33,962 nucleotides of DNA from Bacteroidaceae bacterium. GTDB taxonomy: Bacteria > Bacteroidota > Bacteroidia > Bacteroidales > Bacteroidaceae. Made by a program: the position numbers and the translations under genes. Of this stretch, positions 17,578 to 27,292 are shown piece after piece. The DNA lies in the NCBI GenBank assembly GCA_017559845.1, contig JAFYQQ010000066.1, forward strand, positions 1 to 33,962. The letters are read 5' to 3'. Numbering within the stretch: position 1 is the stretch's first letter; every line of letters starts with the position of its first letter. Under the pieces are notes generated by a model. The model ran no database searches. It was not told the origin of the DNA and saw only the letters and a program-made list of their open reading frames with translations.

Positions 17578-18306
17578 ATGAGAAAGATTGTAAAGCTGAA
17601 GGAACCGTTGCTGGACAGGCTCAATCTGGCCGAATATGCAAATTTGCTTGGACACATCCATGCGCTCACCGTTGAAGAGGGTCCCGAGGCGCTGGGGGTT
17701 GAGCTTGAAGCTGTGGAGCTTCTTGCCCGCAGCCTGGAGAAGTTGCTGGATGCTGTGGGGCGCAATCTTGCCGCTCCCGAGACGGATGAGCTGGAGCGGC
17801 TCAGGCTGCGGCGCGTGAAGCTGGGCCAGTATATCATCAAGGCTGTGCGCGCCGCGCAGGAGTTCCCGCATGAGGAGATTGCTTGCGCCGGGCGGGCGCT
17901 CTATCCCGTGCTGAAACCCTGTGTGGGGTTCTACCGCCTTCCTGCCGTGCAGGTTACTGTTATCATCGAAGCCATACTCCTCGACCTTGGCAAGGAGGAG
18001 AACGCCGGCCATGTGAAGACCCTCGGGCTTGACGCTCATGTGGCAGAACTGGCCGATGTGAACGCGCGCTACAGCTCCCTTGTCGCCAGCCGCACCCAGA
18101 CGCGCGCAGCCGCCGTTCCCGTCACAGTGCGGAAGTTGCGCGACGAGTCGGACGCGCTCTACCGCTACATCACCACCCTGGCCTTCTGCCACAGCGTCTG
18201 TCATCCTTCGGAGGCCACCGCCCGCTATATCTGCCGCCTCAACGCCATCATCGACAAGACAAAAACCGCCTACCGCCAACGCAGGGCCAAGAGCAAGCCC
18301 CAATAA
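17578..18306 (+). CDS. DUF6261-like protein of unknown function
   Basis: Probably begins at the ATG at 17578 (MRKIVKLKEPLL, 242 residues); an upstream in-frame ATG at 17554 adds eight residues. The protein is mainly alpha-helical and rich in Leu, Ala, Arg and Glu, with no signal peptide or membrane segment. The pattern LLDRLNLAEYANLLGHIHAL near the start and the C-terminal VRKLRDESDALYRYITTLA fit the Bacteroidales family DUF6261, from memory. Function unknown. It has its own promoter, stands alone, and is more GC-rich than its AT-rich upstream region. Confidence 0.7.
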   Translation: MRKIVKLKEPLLDRLNLAEYANLLGHIHALTVEEGPEALGVELEAVELLARSLEKLLDAVGRNLAAPETDELERLRLRRVKLGQYIIKAVRAAQEFPHEEIACAGRALYPVLKPCVGFYRLPAVQVTVIIEAILLDLGKEENAGHVKTLGLDAHVAELADVNARYSSLVASRTQTRAAAVPVTVRKLRDESDALYRYITTLAFCHSVCHPSEATARYICRLNAIIDKTKTAYRQRRAKSKPQ

Positions 18307-18357
18307 GGCGAAAGGTTTGCGCACGGGGCCGATTTCGGGAAATAATATTCCAATCCC

Positions 18358-18389
18358 TTTGTCCAATTGGTAAAATGTTCATACTTTTG
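18358..18389 (+). promoter_or_regulatory. Promoter of the glycosyltransferase pair
   Basis: TTTG (18358-18361), 20 bp, TACTTTTG (18382-18389). Both elements and spacing match the Bacteroidetes consensus; the start codon lies 39-45 bp downstream. Confidence 0.8.
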
Positions 18390-18434
18390 TGCTGCTTTTG
18401 AGTAAAGATTCAAGGAAAGGGAAACCGAGTGAAG

Positions 18435-19646
18435 ATGAAAGTACTGATTGTAAATACGAGTGCGTCTGGAGGAGGAGCAGCCATTGCGGCATTGCGCCTG
18501 ATGGATGCTTTGCGTGCCAACGGAATGGATGCCCGTATGCTGGTGCGCGATTGTGCCGTTCCGCACGAGGGCGTGACAGCCTTGCCCCAATCGCCCGCCT
18601 TGCGGCTGAAGTTTATTTGGGAGCGATTAGTGATATGGTTGCACAACCGTATGAGCCGACGCATGTTGTGGTATGTGGACATAGCCAATGCCGGTACGGA
18701 CATCACCCGCCATCCGGCCTTCCTTGAGGCCGATGTCATCCATCTGCATTGGATCAATCAGGGTTTTATTTCTTTGGACCAACTGAACCGTATTCTTCAG
18801 AGCGGCAAGCGGATTGTGTGGACGTTGCATGACCAGTGGCCCTATACCGGAATTTGCCACCATAGTGTGGACTGCACCTGTTATCAGCATCATTGCCACG
18901 ACTGTCCCCAACTTTGCCACCCTTCGGCAAAAGATTTGTCCTACAAAGTCTTTGCCCGCAAACTCAGCATCATGCGACAGGCAAGGATTACCTTTGTGGG
19001 CTGTAGCCAGTGGATTGCCGGCTTGGCAGAGAAAAGCGCTCTTACCCAAGGGCATAGGGTAGTCAGTATCCCCAATGCCGTCCCCTCGGTATTCAGTCCG
19101 ATGGACAAGGCAGAGGCCAGACGATTGCACGGACTGCCCGAGGAAGGGAAGTACATACTTTTCGGCTCGTGCAAGGTGGCCGACCGCCGAAAAGGCGCGG
19201 ACTATCTGATAGAAGCCTGCAGACGTGCCGAACTCCAGCATGTGAATGTGGTAATTGTGGGCGGGCATGCGGAGTGGATGCGTGACAGCTTTTCCCAACC
19301 GGTATATATTATAAATTATGTGCACAGCTCGGAGCGCATGGCGGCCCTGTATGCCGCGGCCGATGTATATGTGACGCCTTCGTTGCAGGAGAATCTGCCT
19401 AATACCATAGCTGAGGCCATGAGTGTAGGAACGCCTTGTGTGGGATTCAAGGTAGGAGGAATCCCCGAAATGATTGATCATCTCCAGAACGGCTATGTAG
19501 CCCATTACAAGGATGTAGCCGATTTGGCTCGAGGCGTGGCTTGGGTGCTTGACAACGATTTGCGCGATGCCGCACACCAAAAAGCTTCCGTTTCCTACAA
19601 TCCGGACACCGTGGCCCAACAATATATAAGTTTGTATGAAGAGTAA
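18435..19646 (+). CDS. Glycosyltransferase family 4 (GT-B fold)
   Basis: From the ATG at 18435 the product is about 403 residues; a GTG two codons earlier (18429) is an alternative start. The N-terminus KVLIVNTSASGGGAAIAALRL is the usual GT4 opening glycine-rich loop. An unusual Cys/His-rich stretch (CHHSVDCTCYQHHCHDCPQL) may bind a metal and is typical of a GT4 subgroup. The C-terminal domain has LFGSCKVADRRKGADYLIEA and the EX7E-like region SLQENLPNTIAEAMSVGTP. It probably adds a sugar to a surface polysaccharide. The last 11 bp overlap the GT2 gene. Confidence 0.9.
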   Translation: MKVLIVNTSASGGGAAIAALRLMDALRANGMDARMLVRDCAVPHEGVTALPQSPALRLKFIWERLVIWLHNRMSRRMLWYVDIANAGTDITRHPAFLEADVIHLHWINQGFISLDQLNRILQSGKRIVWTLHDQWPYTGICHHSVDCTCYQHHCHDCPQLCHPSAKDLSYKVFARKLSIMRQARITFVGCSQWIAGLAEKSALTQGHRVVSIPNAVPSVFSPMDKAEARRLHGLPEEGKYILFGSCKVADRRKGADYLIEACRRAELQHVNVVIVGGHAEWMRDSFSQPVYIINYVHSSERMAALYAAADVYVTPSLQENLPNTIAEAMSVGTPCVGFKVGGIPEMIDHLQNGYVAHYKDVADLARGVAWVLDNDLRDAAHQKASVSYNPDTVAQQYISLYEE

Positions 19647-20430
19647 ACCCCTTATAACCATTGCCACTGTTACCTATAACGCAGAGGCAACCTTGGCACG
19701 TACGCTAAAAAGCGTAGCGGCCCAGGACTATCCCCGAGTGGAGCATCTCATCGTTGATGGTCGTTCCAAGGACGGAACTTTGTTGTTGGTACAGCGTTAT
19801 GTGGAGCAGAATACCAATGAGAAAGTTCCCCACAATATCCGTTTGATCTGTGAACATGACAACGGGCTTTATGATGCCATGAACAAGGCCATCCAGTTGG
19901 CTACGGGTGACTATATCGTGTTCTTGAATGCGGGCGACAAGCTGAAAACCCCTCAGACCCTCACTCGTTTGGTTGAAAGCATGGAATGGATAAGGGGAGA
20001 CCGTGCAAACCCTGCCATTGTATATGGCGAGACTGATCTTGTGGATGATGAGGGACGTTTTATCAGACACCGCAGGCTTTCCGCTCCTGAAAAACTTACA
20101 TGGCGCAGTTTCTTAAGCGGAATGTTGGTGTGCCACCAGTCCTTTTATGTCCGTACAGATTTGGCCCGCACTGAATCGTATAATCTGAAATACCGCTTTT
20201 CGGCAGATTATGACTGGTGCATCCGCCTGATGAAAATGGCGGCCAAGCGCAAGCTTCCCATTGTGAATTCCCGTTTGGTGCTTACCGATTATCTGAACGA
20301 GGGACTTACGACCAAGAATCATCGTAAATCCCTCGTTGAAAGGTTGCGTCTTATGGCGCATCATTATGGCTGGCCAGCTGCGCTGGCACAGCACTTATGG
20401 TTCTTGCTTCGTGCGGTTATAAAACGGTAG
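19636..20430 (+). CDS. Glycosyltransferase family 2 (GT-A fold)
   Basis: A 264-residue protein. PLITIATVTYNAEATLARTL opens the nucleotide-sugar binding half, HLIVDGRSKDGT and VFLNAGDKL supply the DxD-type acidic sites, and the KYRFSADYDWCIRL block is the acceptor-side motif common to WcaA-like GT2 enzymes. It overlaps the GT4 gene by 11 bp (translational coupling). Its 3' end overlaps the oppositely directed YfhO-family gene by 36 bp. A role in surface polysaccharide assembly is inferred from family and context; the sugar is unknown. Confidence 0.9.
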   Translation: MKSKPLITIATVTYNAEATLARTLKSVAAQDYPRVEHLIVDGRSKDGTLLLVQRYVEQNTNEKVPHNIRLICEHDNGLYDAMNKAIQLATGDYIVFLNAGDKLKTPQTLTRLVESMEWIRGDRANPAIVYGETDLVDDEGRFIRHRRLSAPEKLTWRSFLSGMLVCHQSFYVRTDLARTESYNLKYRFSADYDWCIRLMKMAAKRKLPIVNSRLVLTDYLNEGLTTKNHRKSLVERLRLMAHHYGWPAALAQHLWFLLRAVIKR

Positions 20431-22929
20431 CACGCAAAGCAACAGCAGAATCAGCGCCAGGATGCCCAATGCCGCATAGGCGATAGCCTCTGTGGTGCGA
20501 ATACTCTTGGGGTCGAAGCGGAATACAACGCTATGCTTGCCTGGCTCCAGGCGAATGGCGCGCAAAACGTAGTTCACTCTTCCTATTTCGGTCTCCTTTC
20601 CGTCCACAAAACAAGTCCATTCGGGGTAGTATATTTCGCTGAATACGGCGATGCCACCCTTTTCCGAATCCACTTCGTAGGCCAGTTCGTTGGCCGCATA
20701 TTGTGTCAGCGTAATGTGTCCCTTGCTGCCGGGAACAGCTTTGCCCAGTACGGTTTCAAACTTTTTGTCAGCAACGGCGCTGTGCTTGGTGTCCATTCCG
20801 TGCAGAGCCTTTATTTCCGCATCGGCATCGGCCACATATTCGATGTTGTCCACCATCCAGGCATTTCCGTTTGCGCCGGGATTCAGCACGGGCGTCTTCG
20901 CGTTGTCCTTTCCGGCAAGAATCATGTACTTCATGTTCAGCATGTTCAGTACGGGGAAGATGGAGTCCGTGCAGATGCTGTCCAGTCTGAAGCCGTTTGT
21001 AATGGCCGTCATCTGTGCCTGTCGCATTTCTTTTTGCAGATGTTCCTCAATGAGTTCCTGGTAGCGGCGCAGTTTGGCGGCATGGTATCCGCCGATGCTC
21101 TTGTGGTGGTAGGATGTGGTGTTGTCGTTGAAGGTGCTGACGGTCAGGTTAAGTACGCGATGATAGGCATCCTTGTCCTGCAGAATCTGTTCGTCAGCCG
21201 GTGACGTTGGGAAATCCTGTGCCTGCGGACGGGGCTGCACAAACATGTTGTCATTGAGGTAACGCTTGTTCACACCCCACATATCGAACAGGCAGAGCAC
21301 AATCAGACAAGCCACCATGGGTACGGTCTTTATCTTTCCCCAGCGGTAAACCAGCAGCACAAGTGTTCCCGCCGCCACAATGATGAAGCTGCGCATGGCG
21401 TCCGACGTGAACATGGCACGGCGCATCTCGCTCATGTTGGAGATGATGCCGCTCATCATTTCCTGTGGGATATAGCCTGCCTCAACGTATTGTTTCATGT
21501 AATGCAGGTCCATGGTGGACATGTATTGTCCGAAGAAGGTGTCGGGCATAAGCCAGAAGAGGAAAGCCAATCCGCCGGTCAGCGCAAAGCTGATGGTCAG
21601 ATAGTGGATGCGGGGCATGCTGCCGTCTTTTCCGCTTAGGCATTCCGGCTCGTCCACCAACTTTTTCAATGCCAGCATGGCCAACAATGGAATGGTAAAT
21701 TCTGCAATTACCAAAATGGACGCAACCGTTCTGAACTTATCATACATGGGAATGTAATCCAGGAAGAAATCGGTAAAGCCCATAAAGTTCTTTCCCCAGG
21801 AAAGCAAAATACTCAATATTGTGGCTGCCAACAGACACCACTTCATGGGACCCTTGACAATGAACAGTCCCAGGAAGAAAAGGGTAAGCACAAAGGCGCC
21901 TACATATACAGGACCGCTGGTTCCGGGCTGCTCACCCCAGTATTGTGTGAAGGCCTGGTAGATGGGGGCATACATGCTGTTCGCCTTTTCCATGGCAGTC
22001 TTGCTCTGAGACAGGGGCACGCTGGCTCCGCCCTTGGTGTTGGGCACGAGCAGCGTCCAGGTTTCGCCAATGCCGTAGCTCCAGGCCGTGATGTAGCTGC
22101 GTTCCAGACCGCTGCTGGTCTGGTCGTTGGGGTCTTTGGTCTTTTGGGTCAGCTCGCTCTTTCCGCGCATGCTTTCCTTGCTGTATTGCCAGGTGTGGTA
22201 CAGGTTGCTCAGGTTGATGCAGATGCCCAGCAGTCCTCCGATGGCAAAGCAGGCGCTGCCGCGCAACCATTGGCGCAAGGTCTTCTTCCGAATGGTGTCA
22301 ATGAAGAATGCCAATGCCATGAGTCCCATAACAAAGAGGAAATAGTAGGTCATCTGGACGTGGTTGCTCAGGATTTGCAGAGCGGTGAAGATGCCCGTAA
22401 GCGAGATGCCCCACAAGTAACGCCCCTTATAGCAGAGCGCCATACCGGCAATGGTGGGAGGAATGAAACTCAGTGTGAGCAGTTTCCAGATATGTCCGGC
22501 GGCGATGATGATGAAATAGTAACTGCTGAAAGCCCAAAGGATTGCGCCCAGCGCTGCCATCCAAACGCGGAAGTCAAACGCACGCAACATAATGTAAAAG
22601 CCCAACAGCATCATGAACACATAGGCAGCCACTTCCGGCAGTCCCAGTTGGTAGACGCTTTCGATGTAGCTCAGCGTGCGTGTGCTGGGATACGAGGGGC
22701 TCATCTGATAGGTGGGCATTCCGCAGAACAGCGTGTTTGTCCATCGTGTACGCTCGCCGTTATGCTCTTTGCGGTATTGTTCCATTTCCACGTTGGAGCC
22801 AATGGCGGCACTGTGGTCATGGCCGGTAAGCACCAGTCCGTCGCGAATGGGCGACAGGAAGTACAGTACGCTGATGGCCACGAAGAACAACACGGCCAGC
22901 ACATCGGGGATAAGTTTTTTCATTTTCAT
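20395..22929 (-). CDS. YfhO-family large integral membrane protein
   Basis: An 844-residue protein. It begins MKMKKLIPDVLAVLFFVAIS (TM1), followed by a periplasmic loop (LTGHDHSAAIGSNVEMEQYR) and about a dozen more membrane helices. A large extracytoplasmic domain sits near the C-terminus (about 640-800: DAYHRVLNLTVSTFNDNTTS, ending VNYVLRAIRLEPGKHSVVFRF), and a last helix with a short basic tail closes the protein. This is the YfhO layout. In Firmicutes YfhO acts in glycosylation of teichoic acids; in Bacteroidetes the role is untested but a GT-C-type lipid-linked glycosyltransferase is plausible. It lies 91 bp downstream of rpsO, separated by a terminator, so it probably has its own promoter. 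Confidence 0.88.
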   Translation of the reverse strand: MKMKKLIPDVLAVLFFVAISVLYFLSPIRDGLVLTGHDHSAAIGSNVEMEQYRKEHNGERTRWTNTLFCGMPTYQMSPSYPSTRTLSYIESVYQLGLPEVAAYVFMMLLGFYIMLRAFDFRVWMAALGAILWAFSSYYFIIIAAGHIWKLLTLSFIPPTIAGMALCYKGRYLWGISLTGIFTALQILSNHVQMTYYFLFVMGLMALAFFIDTIRKKTLRQWLRGSACFAIGGLLGICINLSNLYHTWQYSKESMRGKSELTQKTKDPNDQTSSGLERSYITAWSYGIGETWTLLVPNTKGGASVPLSQSKTAMEKANSMYAPIYQAFTQYWGEQPGTSGPVYVGAFVLTLFFLGLFIVKGPMKWCLLAATILSILLSWGKNFMGFTDFFLDYIPMYDKFRTVASILVIAEFTIPLLAMLALKKLVDEPECLSGKDGSMPRIHYLTISFALTGGLAFLFWLMPDTFFGQYMSTMDLHYMKQYVEAGYIPQEMMSGIISNMSEMRRAMFTSDAMRSFIIVAAGTLVLLVYRWGKIKTVPMVACLIVLCLFDMWGVNKRYLNDNMFVQPRPQAQDFPTSPADEQILQDKDAYHRVLNLTVSTFNDNTTSYHHKSIGGYHAAKLRRYQELIEEHLQKEMRQAQMTAITNGFRLDSICTDSIFPVLNMLNMKYMILAGKDNAKTPVLNPGANGNAWMVDNIEYVADADAEIKALHGMDTKHSAVADKKFETVLGKAVPGSKGHITLTQYAANELAYEVDSEKGGIAVFSEIYYPEWTCFVDGKETEIGRVNYVLRAIRLEPGKHSVVFRFDPKSIRTTEAIAYAALGILALILLLLCVLPFYNRTKQEP

Positions 22930-22949
22930 GTTTTGGTGATGTGGATTGC

Positions 22950-22992
22950 TAAAACAAAGAAAGCTGCAAACCCGTGATGGGAATGCAGCTTT
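22950..22992 (-). terminator. Terminator of rpsO
   Basis: On the minus strand AAAGCTGCA pairs with TGCAGCTTT (9 bp, 22992-22984 with 22968-22960), with an inner CCC/GGG stem, followed by CTTTGTTTTA. It lies 28 bp beyond the rpsO stop. Confidence 0.8.
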
Positions 22993-23020
22993 ATTCTCTT
23001 CTCAGCGGGTCGAGCGAAGA

Positions 23021-23290
23021 TTACTTGCGCAGGCCCAAAGCCTTGATGATGGCACGGTAGCGGTTGATGTCACGAGCCTTCAAGTAGTTCAGGAGGCTAC
23101 GGCGCTTACCTACCAGACCAGTCAGAGCGCGCTCTGTGCTGTGGTCCTTGCGGTTCTGCTTCATGTGCTCGGTCAGGTGAGCAATGCGGTAAGTGAACAG
23201 TGCAATCTGGCTTTCTGCGCTACCGGTGTCGGCTGCACCCTGTCCATACTGAGTAAAAATCTCTTGCTTTTTAGCTGAATCTAAATACAT
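23021..23290 (-). CDS. rpsO: 30S ribosomal protein S15
   Basis: 89 residues, the standard length. Conserved S15 features include GSAESQIALFTYRIAHLTEH, KDHSTERALTGLVGKRRSLL and YLKARDINRYRAIIKALGLR. S15 binds the central domain of 16S rRNA early in 30S assembly. It is a single leftward gene divergent from typA, ending in its own terminator. Confidence 0.98.
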   Translation of the reverse strand: MYLDSAKKQEIFTQYGQGAADTGSAESQIALFTYRIAHLTEHMKQNRKDHSTERALTGLVGKRRSLLNYLKARDINRYRAIIKALGLRK

Positions 23291-23374
23291 AATTTGATTT
23301 TAAATGAATTAAACTTGTTTGTCCGTGCAGCTTGCCTGAATGTCCTTTTCGGGTACTGCTCCGGAAATGCGGGT

Positions 23375-23383
23375 GCAAAGTTA
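23375..23383 (-). promoter_or_regulatory. -7 box of rpsO
   Basis: The minus strand reads TAACTTTGC, an exact TAnnTTTGC match, leaving a leader of about 80 nt before the ATG at 23290. That is long enough for autoregulation by S15 as known in other bacteria, though no specific structure was identified here. Confidence 0.7.
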
Positions 23384-23423
23384 TAAAAAAAATATGACTA
23401 TCCGATGAAGGGTTTGTCTTTTT

Positions 23424-23455
23424 TTTGTCGTTAGAGCATTTTTTTGTAATTTTGC
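23424..23455 (+). promoter_or_regulatory. Promoter of typA
   Basis: TTTG (23424-23427), 19 bp, TAATTTTGC (23447-23455): consensus in both elements and spacing. The ATG at 23508 is 52 bp downstream. Confidence 0.85.
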
Positions 23456-23507
23456 ACACAGAAACAGACAGTCTGTTTTACATATATTCATCTATCAAGG
23501 CAAAAGT

Positions 23508-25319
23508 ATGCAGAATATCAGAAATGTAGCCATTATAGCCCATGTAGACCATGGAAAGACCACTTTGGTGGACAAGATGCTGCTGGCCGGAAATCTTTTC
23601 CGCGAGAATCAGCAGACAGGCGAGTTGATGTTGGACAACAACGAACTGGAACGCGAGCGTGGAATCACCATTCTTTCCAAAAACGTTTCCATCAATTATA
23701 AAGACGCGAAGATTAACGTCATTGACACCCCGGGACACAGCGACTTTGGAGGCGAGGTTGAGCGCGTGCTCAATATGGCCGATGGCTGCCTTCTGCTGGT
23801 GGATGCCTTCGAAGGCCCCATGCCTCAGACCCGCTTTGTGCTGCAGAAAGCCTTGGAGATGGGGCTGAAGCCCGTGGTGGTGGTCAACAAGGTGGACAAG
23901 CCCAACTGCCGCCCCGAAGAGGTCTATGAGATGGTTTTCGACCTGATGTGCGACCTTGACGCCACCGAAGAGCAGTTGGACTTCCCCGTCATCTACGGTT
24001 CGGCCAAGAACGGATGGATGAGCGCAGACTGGAACCAGCCCACCGGCGACATCACCTTCCTGCTCGATTCCATCCTGGAGCATATTCCCGCTCCGGAACA
24101 GCTGGAAGGAACGCCCCAAATGCTGATCACTTCTTTGGATTACAGCAACTACACCGGCCGTATAGCCGTGGGACGAGTGCATCGGGGTGTCTTGCGCGAG
24201 GGCATGAACGTTACCATTATCCATCGTAACGGAAAGGCCGAGAAGACCAAGATAAAGGAACTGCATACTTTCACCGGAATGGGCCGTCAGAAGACCACCG
24301 AAGTGTACAGCGGTGACATCTGCGCCATTGTGGGACTGGAGAATTTCGAAATCGGAGACACCATCTGCGATTACGAGAATCCGGAAGCCCTTCCCCCCAT
24401 CAGCATTGACGAGCCCACCATGAGCATGCTCTTTACCATCAACGACTCTCCTTTCTTTGGCAAGGAAGGCAAGTTCTGTACCAGCCGCCACATCAATGAC
24501 CGCCTGCAGAAGGAGCTGGAAAAGAACCTTGCGCTCCGGGTAGAGTTTGCTGAAGGGTACACAGACCGCTGGATTGTCAGCGGCCGTGGCGTGCTTCATC
24601 TGAGCGTGCTCATCGAGACCATGCGTCGCGAGGGCTACGAGCTGCAGGTGGGCCAGCCGCAGGTGATATACAAGACGATAGATGGCGTGCGCTGCGAGCC
24701 CATTGAAGAGATGACCATCAACGTGCCCGAGGAGTTCTCCAGCAAGATGATTGACATGGTAACGCGCCGAAAGGGCGAAATGGTCAGCATGGAAAGCCAG
24801 GGCGAGCGTGTGAACATCGAGTTCAACATCCCCAGCCGTGGCATCATCGGTTTGCGCACCAACATGCTTACCGCCTCTCAGGGCGAAGCCATCATTGCCC
24901 ACCGCTTCAAGGACTATCAGCCTTTCAAGGGCGAGATTTTGCGCCGTACAAACGGTTCCATGATTTCAATGGAGGGCGGAACCGCCTTTGCCTATAGCAT
25001 CAACAACCTGCAGGACCGTGGCAAGTTCTTCATTGATCCGCAGGAGCAGGTCTATGCCGGACAGGTTGTGGGCGAGCATGTCCACGACAACGATTTGGTG
25101 GTGAACGTAACCAAGTCCAAGCAGCTCACCAACATGCGCGCCAGCGGTTCGGACGAGAAGGCACGCATCATCCCCGCCACTGTCTTCAGCCTGGAAGAGG
25201 CGCTGGAGTATATCAAGGAGGACGAGTACGTAGAAGTTACGCCCAAGAACATGCGCATGCGCAAGATCATCCTTGACCATCTGGAACGCAAGCGTGCCAA
25301 CCGTCAGCCCGAAGCATAA
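23508..25319 (+). CDS. typA: Translational GTPase TypA/BipA
   Basis: A 603-residue protein, normal length. GTPase motifs: G1 AHVDHGKTT, the G2 region with RGITI, G3 DTPGHSDF, G4 NKVDKPN and G5 SAKNG. EF-G-like domains III and V follow, then the BipA-specific C-terminal domain ([39 protein letters not shown]). It binds ribosomes and aids 50S assembly and stress adaptation. It diverges from rpsO and has a consensus promoter. The next gene starts 40 bp downstream without an evident promoter, so read-through is likely. Confidence 0.97.
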   Translation: MQNIRNVAIIAHVDHGKTTLVDKMLLAGNLFRENQQTGELMLDNNELERERGITILSKNVSINYKDAKINVIDTPGHSDFGGEVERVLNMADGCLLLVDAFEGPMPQTRFVLQKALEMGLKPVVVVNKVDKPNCRPEEVYEMVFDLMCDLDATEEQLDFPVIYGSAKNGWMSADWNQPTGDITFLLDSILEHIPAPEQLEGTPQMLITSLDYSNYTGRIAVGRVHRGVLREGMNVTIIHRNGKAEKTKIKELHTFTGMGRQKTTEVYSGDICAIVGLENFEIGDTICDYENPEALPPISIDEPTMSMLFTINDSPFFGKEGKFCTSRHINDRLQKELEKNLALRVEFAEGYTDRWIVSGRGVLHLSVLIETMRREGYELQVGQPQVIYKTIDGVRCEPIEEMTINVPEEFSSKMIDMVTRRKGEMVSMESQGERVNIEFNIPSRGIIGLRTNMLTASQGEAIIAHRFKDYQPFKGEILRRTNGSMISMEGGTAFAYSINNLQDRGKFFIDPQEQVYAGQVVGEHVHDNDLVVNVTKSKQLTNMRASGSDEKARIIPATVFSLEEALEYIKEDEYVEVTPKNMRMRKIILDHLERKRANRQPEA

Positions 25320-25359
25320 CGACGGTTATCCCTTAATATCTAAAAATACACACACACAA

Positions 25360-27264
25360 ATGAAGACGATTACAAAGAGACTACTTACCCTTTTGCTGGG
25401 AACGGGCATGGCAGGCATAGCCATGCCCCAAGCGTATCAGGACATTTACCCCGACACCTGGGTGGCAACCGATGGAGTGGGGCGAGTGATGCCCACATCA
25501 GAGGATGTCCCCCTGAAGACCGACAAGGACCGCACCGTAGGCATCTTCTACGTTACCTGGCACACCCAGAACCTGCACAACGGAAAGGAATACCGTGCCG
25601 ACGTGAGCCGCGTTTTGGCCCAGGACCCCAACGCCAGCCGCAACGGGGACAGCCCGGCCTGGAGTGGCTCTTCCTACCACTGGGGAGAACCCGAATGGGG
25701 ATACTTCCTCAGCCAGGACGAATACGTCATCCGCAAGGACATGTCCATGCTCACCGATGCCGGAGTGGACATGATTATCTTTGACGTCACCAATGCCGTG
25801 CTCTATTGGGACGAGTGGGCCGTTACCCTGCGCACCATGGCACAGATGAAGAAAGAGGGCAACAAGGTGCCCAAGTTCTGCTTCTGGGCCTTCAACGGCA
25901 ACGTCATCACGGTGGTGCACCAGCTTTACGACAAATATTACAAGAATCCCCAGTATCAGGACCTTTGGTTCTACTGGGACGGAAAGCCTCTGCTGCTCTA
26001 TAATGCCACGCCCAGTGTGGACGCCAATGTGGGCGGCGGCGAGAAGAACCTGGCCGATTATTCGGACGAGGTGAAGCAGTTCTTTACCCTGCGCAATATG
26101 TGGTGGGGCTATTACGAGTGGGCCGGCAAGCGCTATGTCGGCACCGAAGGCAACTGGTCATTCGGCCTGCAGCTGAACGACAAGAAGGTGGCCGAAATGA
26201 AGCCCGAACAACTGGCCGCAACATGGAAAGGCCGACTGGAGCAGATGTCCGTAACACCCGCCCAGCATCCCATTACCAATGTGGGAAAGAGCTGGTCCAG
26301 AAACGGCGGAGAACCCGCACTGGACCTCTGCGACATGCCCATCAAGGCCAAGGTCCCCTTCCTGGACAACAAGGAATGCCTGGACCCCGTCCGCTACGGC
26401 ATCTACTTCCAGGAGCGCTGGGACGAGGCACTGCAGGTCGACCCCGACTTCATCTACCTGAACGACTGGAACGAATGGACTGCCGGAAAGTACAAGAGCG
26501 GACTGGACCCCGGCGGCCATGCCCCCGGACCCGAAGGATTCCTGGAGCGCAAGAACCCCTTCTACTTTGTGGACCAGTACAACGCCGAGTACAACCGCAC
26601 CATTGCTCCCATGAAGGGCGGCTACACCGACAATTACTACATGCAGATGGTGCAGAACATCCGCCGCTACAAGGGCGTACGCCCCATCCCCGAAAACAAG
26701 GGAGTGGCCAGCATCGCCATTGACGGAAACATGAACGACTGGCAGCAGCTGCAGGTTGTCTACCGCGACACCAAGGGCGACACCGCCCATCGCGACCATC
26801 CCGGCTATGGCGACCTGCACTATACGGACAAGAGCGGCCGCAACGACATTGTGGCAAGCAAGGTGGCCACCGACGGCAAGAATCTCTATTTCTATGCCGA
26901 GACCGCAGGCTCTCTCTCTCCCGAGACGGACAACAACTGGATGCTGCTCTTCATTGACGCGGATCAGAGCGTGCAGACCGGTTGGGGAGGCTATGACTAC
27001 ATGGTGGCGCAGCAGATGCTTTGCCGCTATGACAAGGAAATGAACGGATGGGTGGAGGTGGCTCCCGTGCAGATGGCGCGCAACGACAATGCCCTGGAGA
27101 TGTCTGTTCCCCGCAGCAGCCTGGGCATGAAGGGAAGCAAGATGAGCTTCGACTTCAAGTGGGCGGACAACCCCACCACGCTGGACAACGTAATCTCCCT
27201 CTGCACGCACGGAGACACGGCTCCCAACCGCCGCTTCAACTTCCGCTATATTTGGAAAAAGTAA
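25360..27264 (+). CDS. Secreted GH71/GH99-like glycosidase with C-terminal CBM9-like domain
   Basis: The ATG at 25360 gives 634 residues and places a signal peptide at the N-terminus (MKTITKRLLTLLLGTGMAGI, cleavage near AMPQA); an in-frame ATG at 25273 lies inside typA and is unlikely. The catalytic part is TIM-barrel-like: VGIFYVTWHTQ, MSMLTDAGVDMIIFDVTNA, and the WNEW motif in YLNDWNEWTAGKY that typifies GH99/WbsX-like proteins. Residues about 450-634 look like a CBM9/DOMON-type beta sandwich (SIAIDGNMNDWQQL, then KNLYFYAET and LLFIDADQ). It probably acts on an alpha-mannan or another glycan outside the cytoplasm; the substrate is unknown. Confidence 0.8.
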   Translation: MKTITKRLLTLLLGTGMAGIAMPQAYQDIYPDTWVATDGVGRVMPTSEDVPLKTDKDRTVGIFYVTWHTQNLHNGKEYRADVSRVLAQDPNASRNGDSPAWSGSSYHWGEPEWGYFLSQDEYVIRKDMSMLTDAGVDMIIFDVTNAVLYWDEWAVTLRTMAQMKKEGNKVPKFCFWAFNGNVITVVHQLYDKYYKNPQYQDLWFYWDGKPLLLYNATPSVDANVGGGEKNLADYSDEVKQFFTLRNMWWGYYEWAGKRYVGTEGNWSFGLQLNDKKVAEMKPEQLAATWKGRLEQMSVTPAQHPITNVGKSWSRNGGEPALDLCDMPIKAKVPFLDNKECLDPVRYGIYFQERWDEALQVDPDFIYLNDWNEWTAGKYKSGLDPGGHAPGPEGFLERKNPFYFVDQYNAEYNRTIAPMKGGYTDNYYMQMVQNIRRYKGVRPIPENKGVASIAIDGNMNDWQQLQVVYRDTKGDTAHRDHPGYGDLHYTDKSGRNDIVASKVATDGKNLYFYAETAGSLSPETDNNWMLLFIDADQSVQTGWGGYDYMVAQQMLCRYDKEMNGWVEVAPVQMARNDNALEMSVPRSSLGMKGSKMSFDFKWADNPTTLDNVISLCTHGDTAPNRRFNFRYIWKK

Positions 27265-27292
27265 ACAACACAAAAAAACGGAACAAAAAAAT

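Noticed and set aside
23300..23374. Riboswitch or S15-binding leader ahead of rpsO
   Set aside because: The leader is long enough, but I could not identify a specific pseudoknot or known S15 target structure by eye, so it is not listed as a feature.
23478..24902. Long open frame of 474 codons antisense to typA
   Set aside because: A shadow of the strong codon bias of typA; the real GTPase motifs are on the plus strand.
25273..25359. Upstream ATG for the GH99-like gene
   Set aside because: It lies inside typA and would bury the signal peptide 29 residues into the protein.
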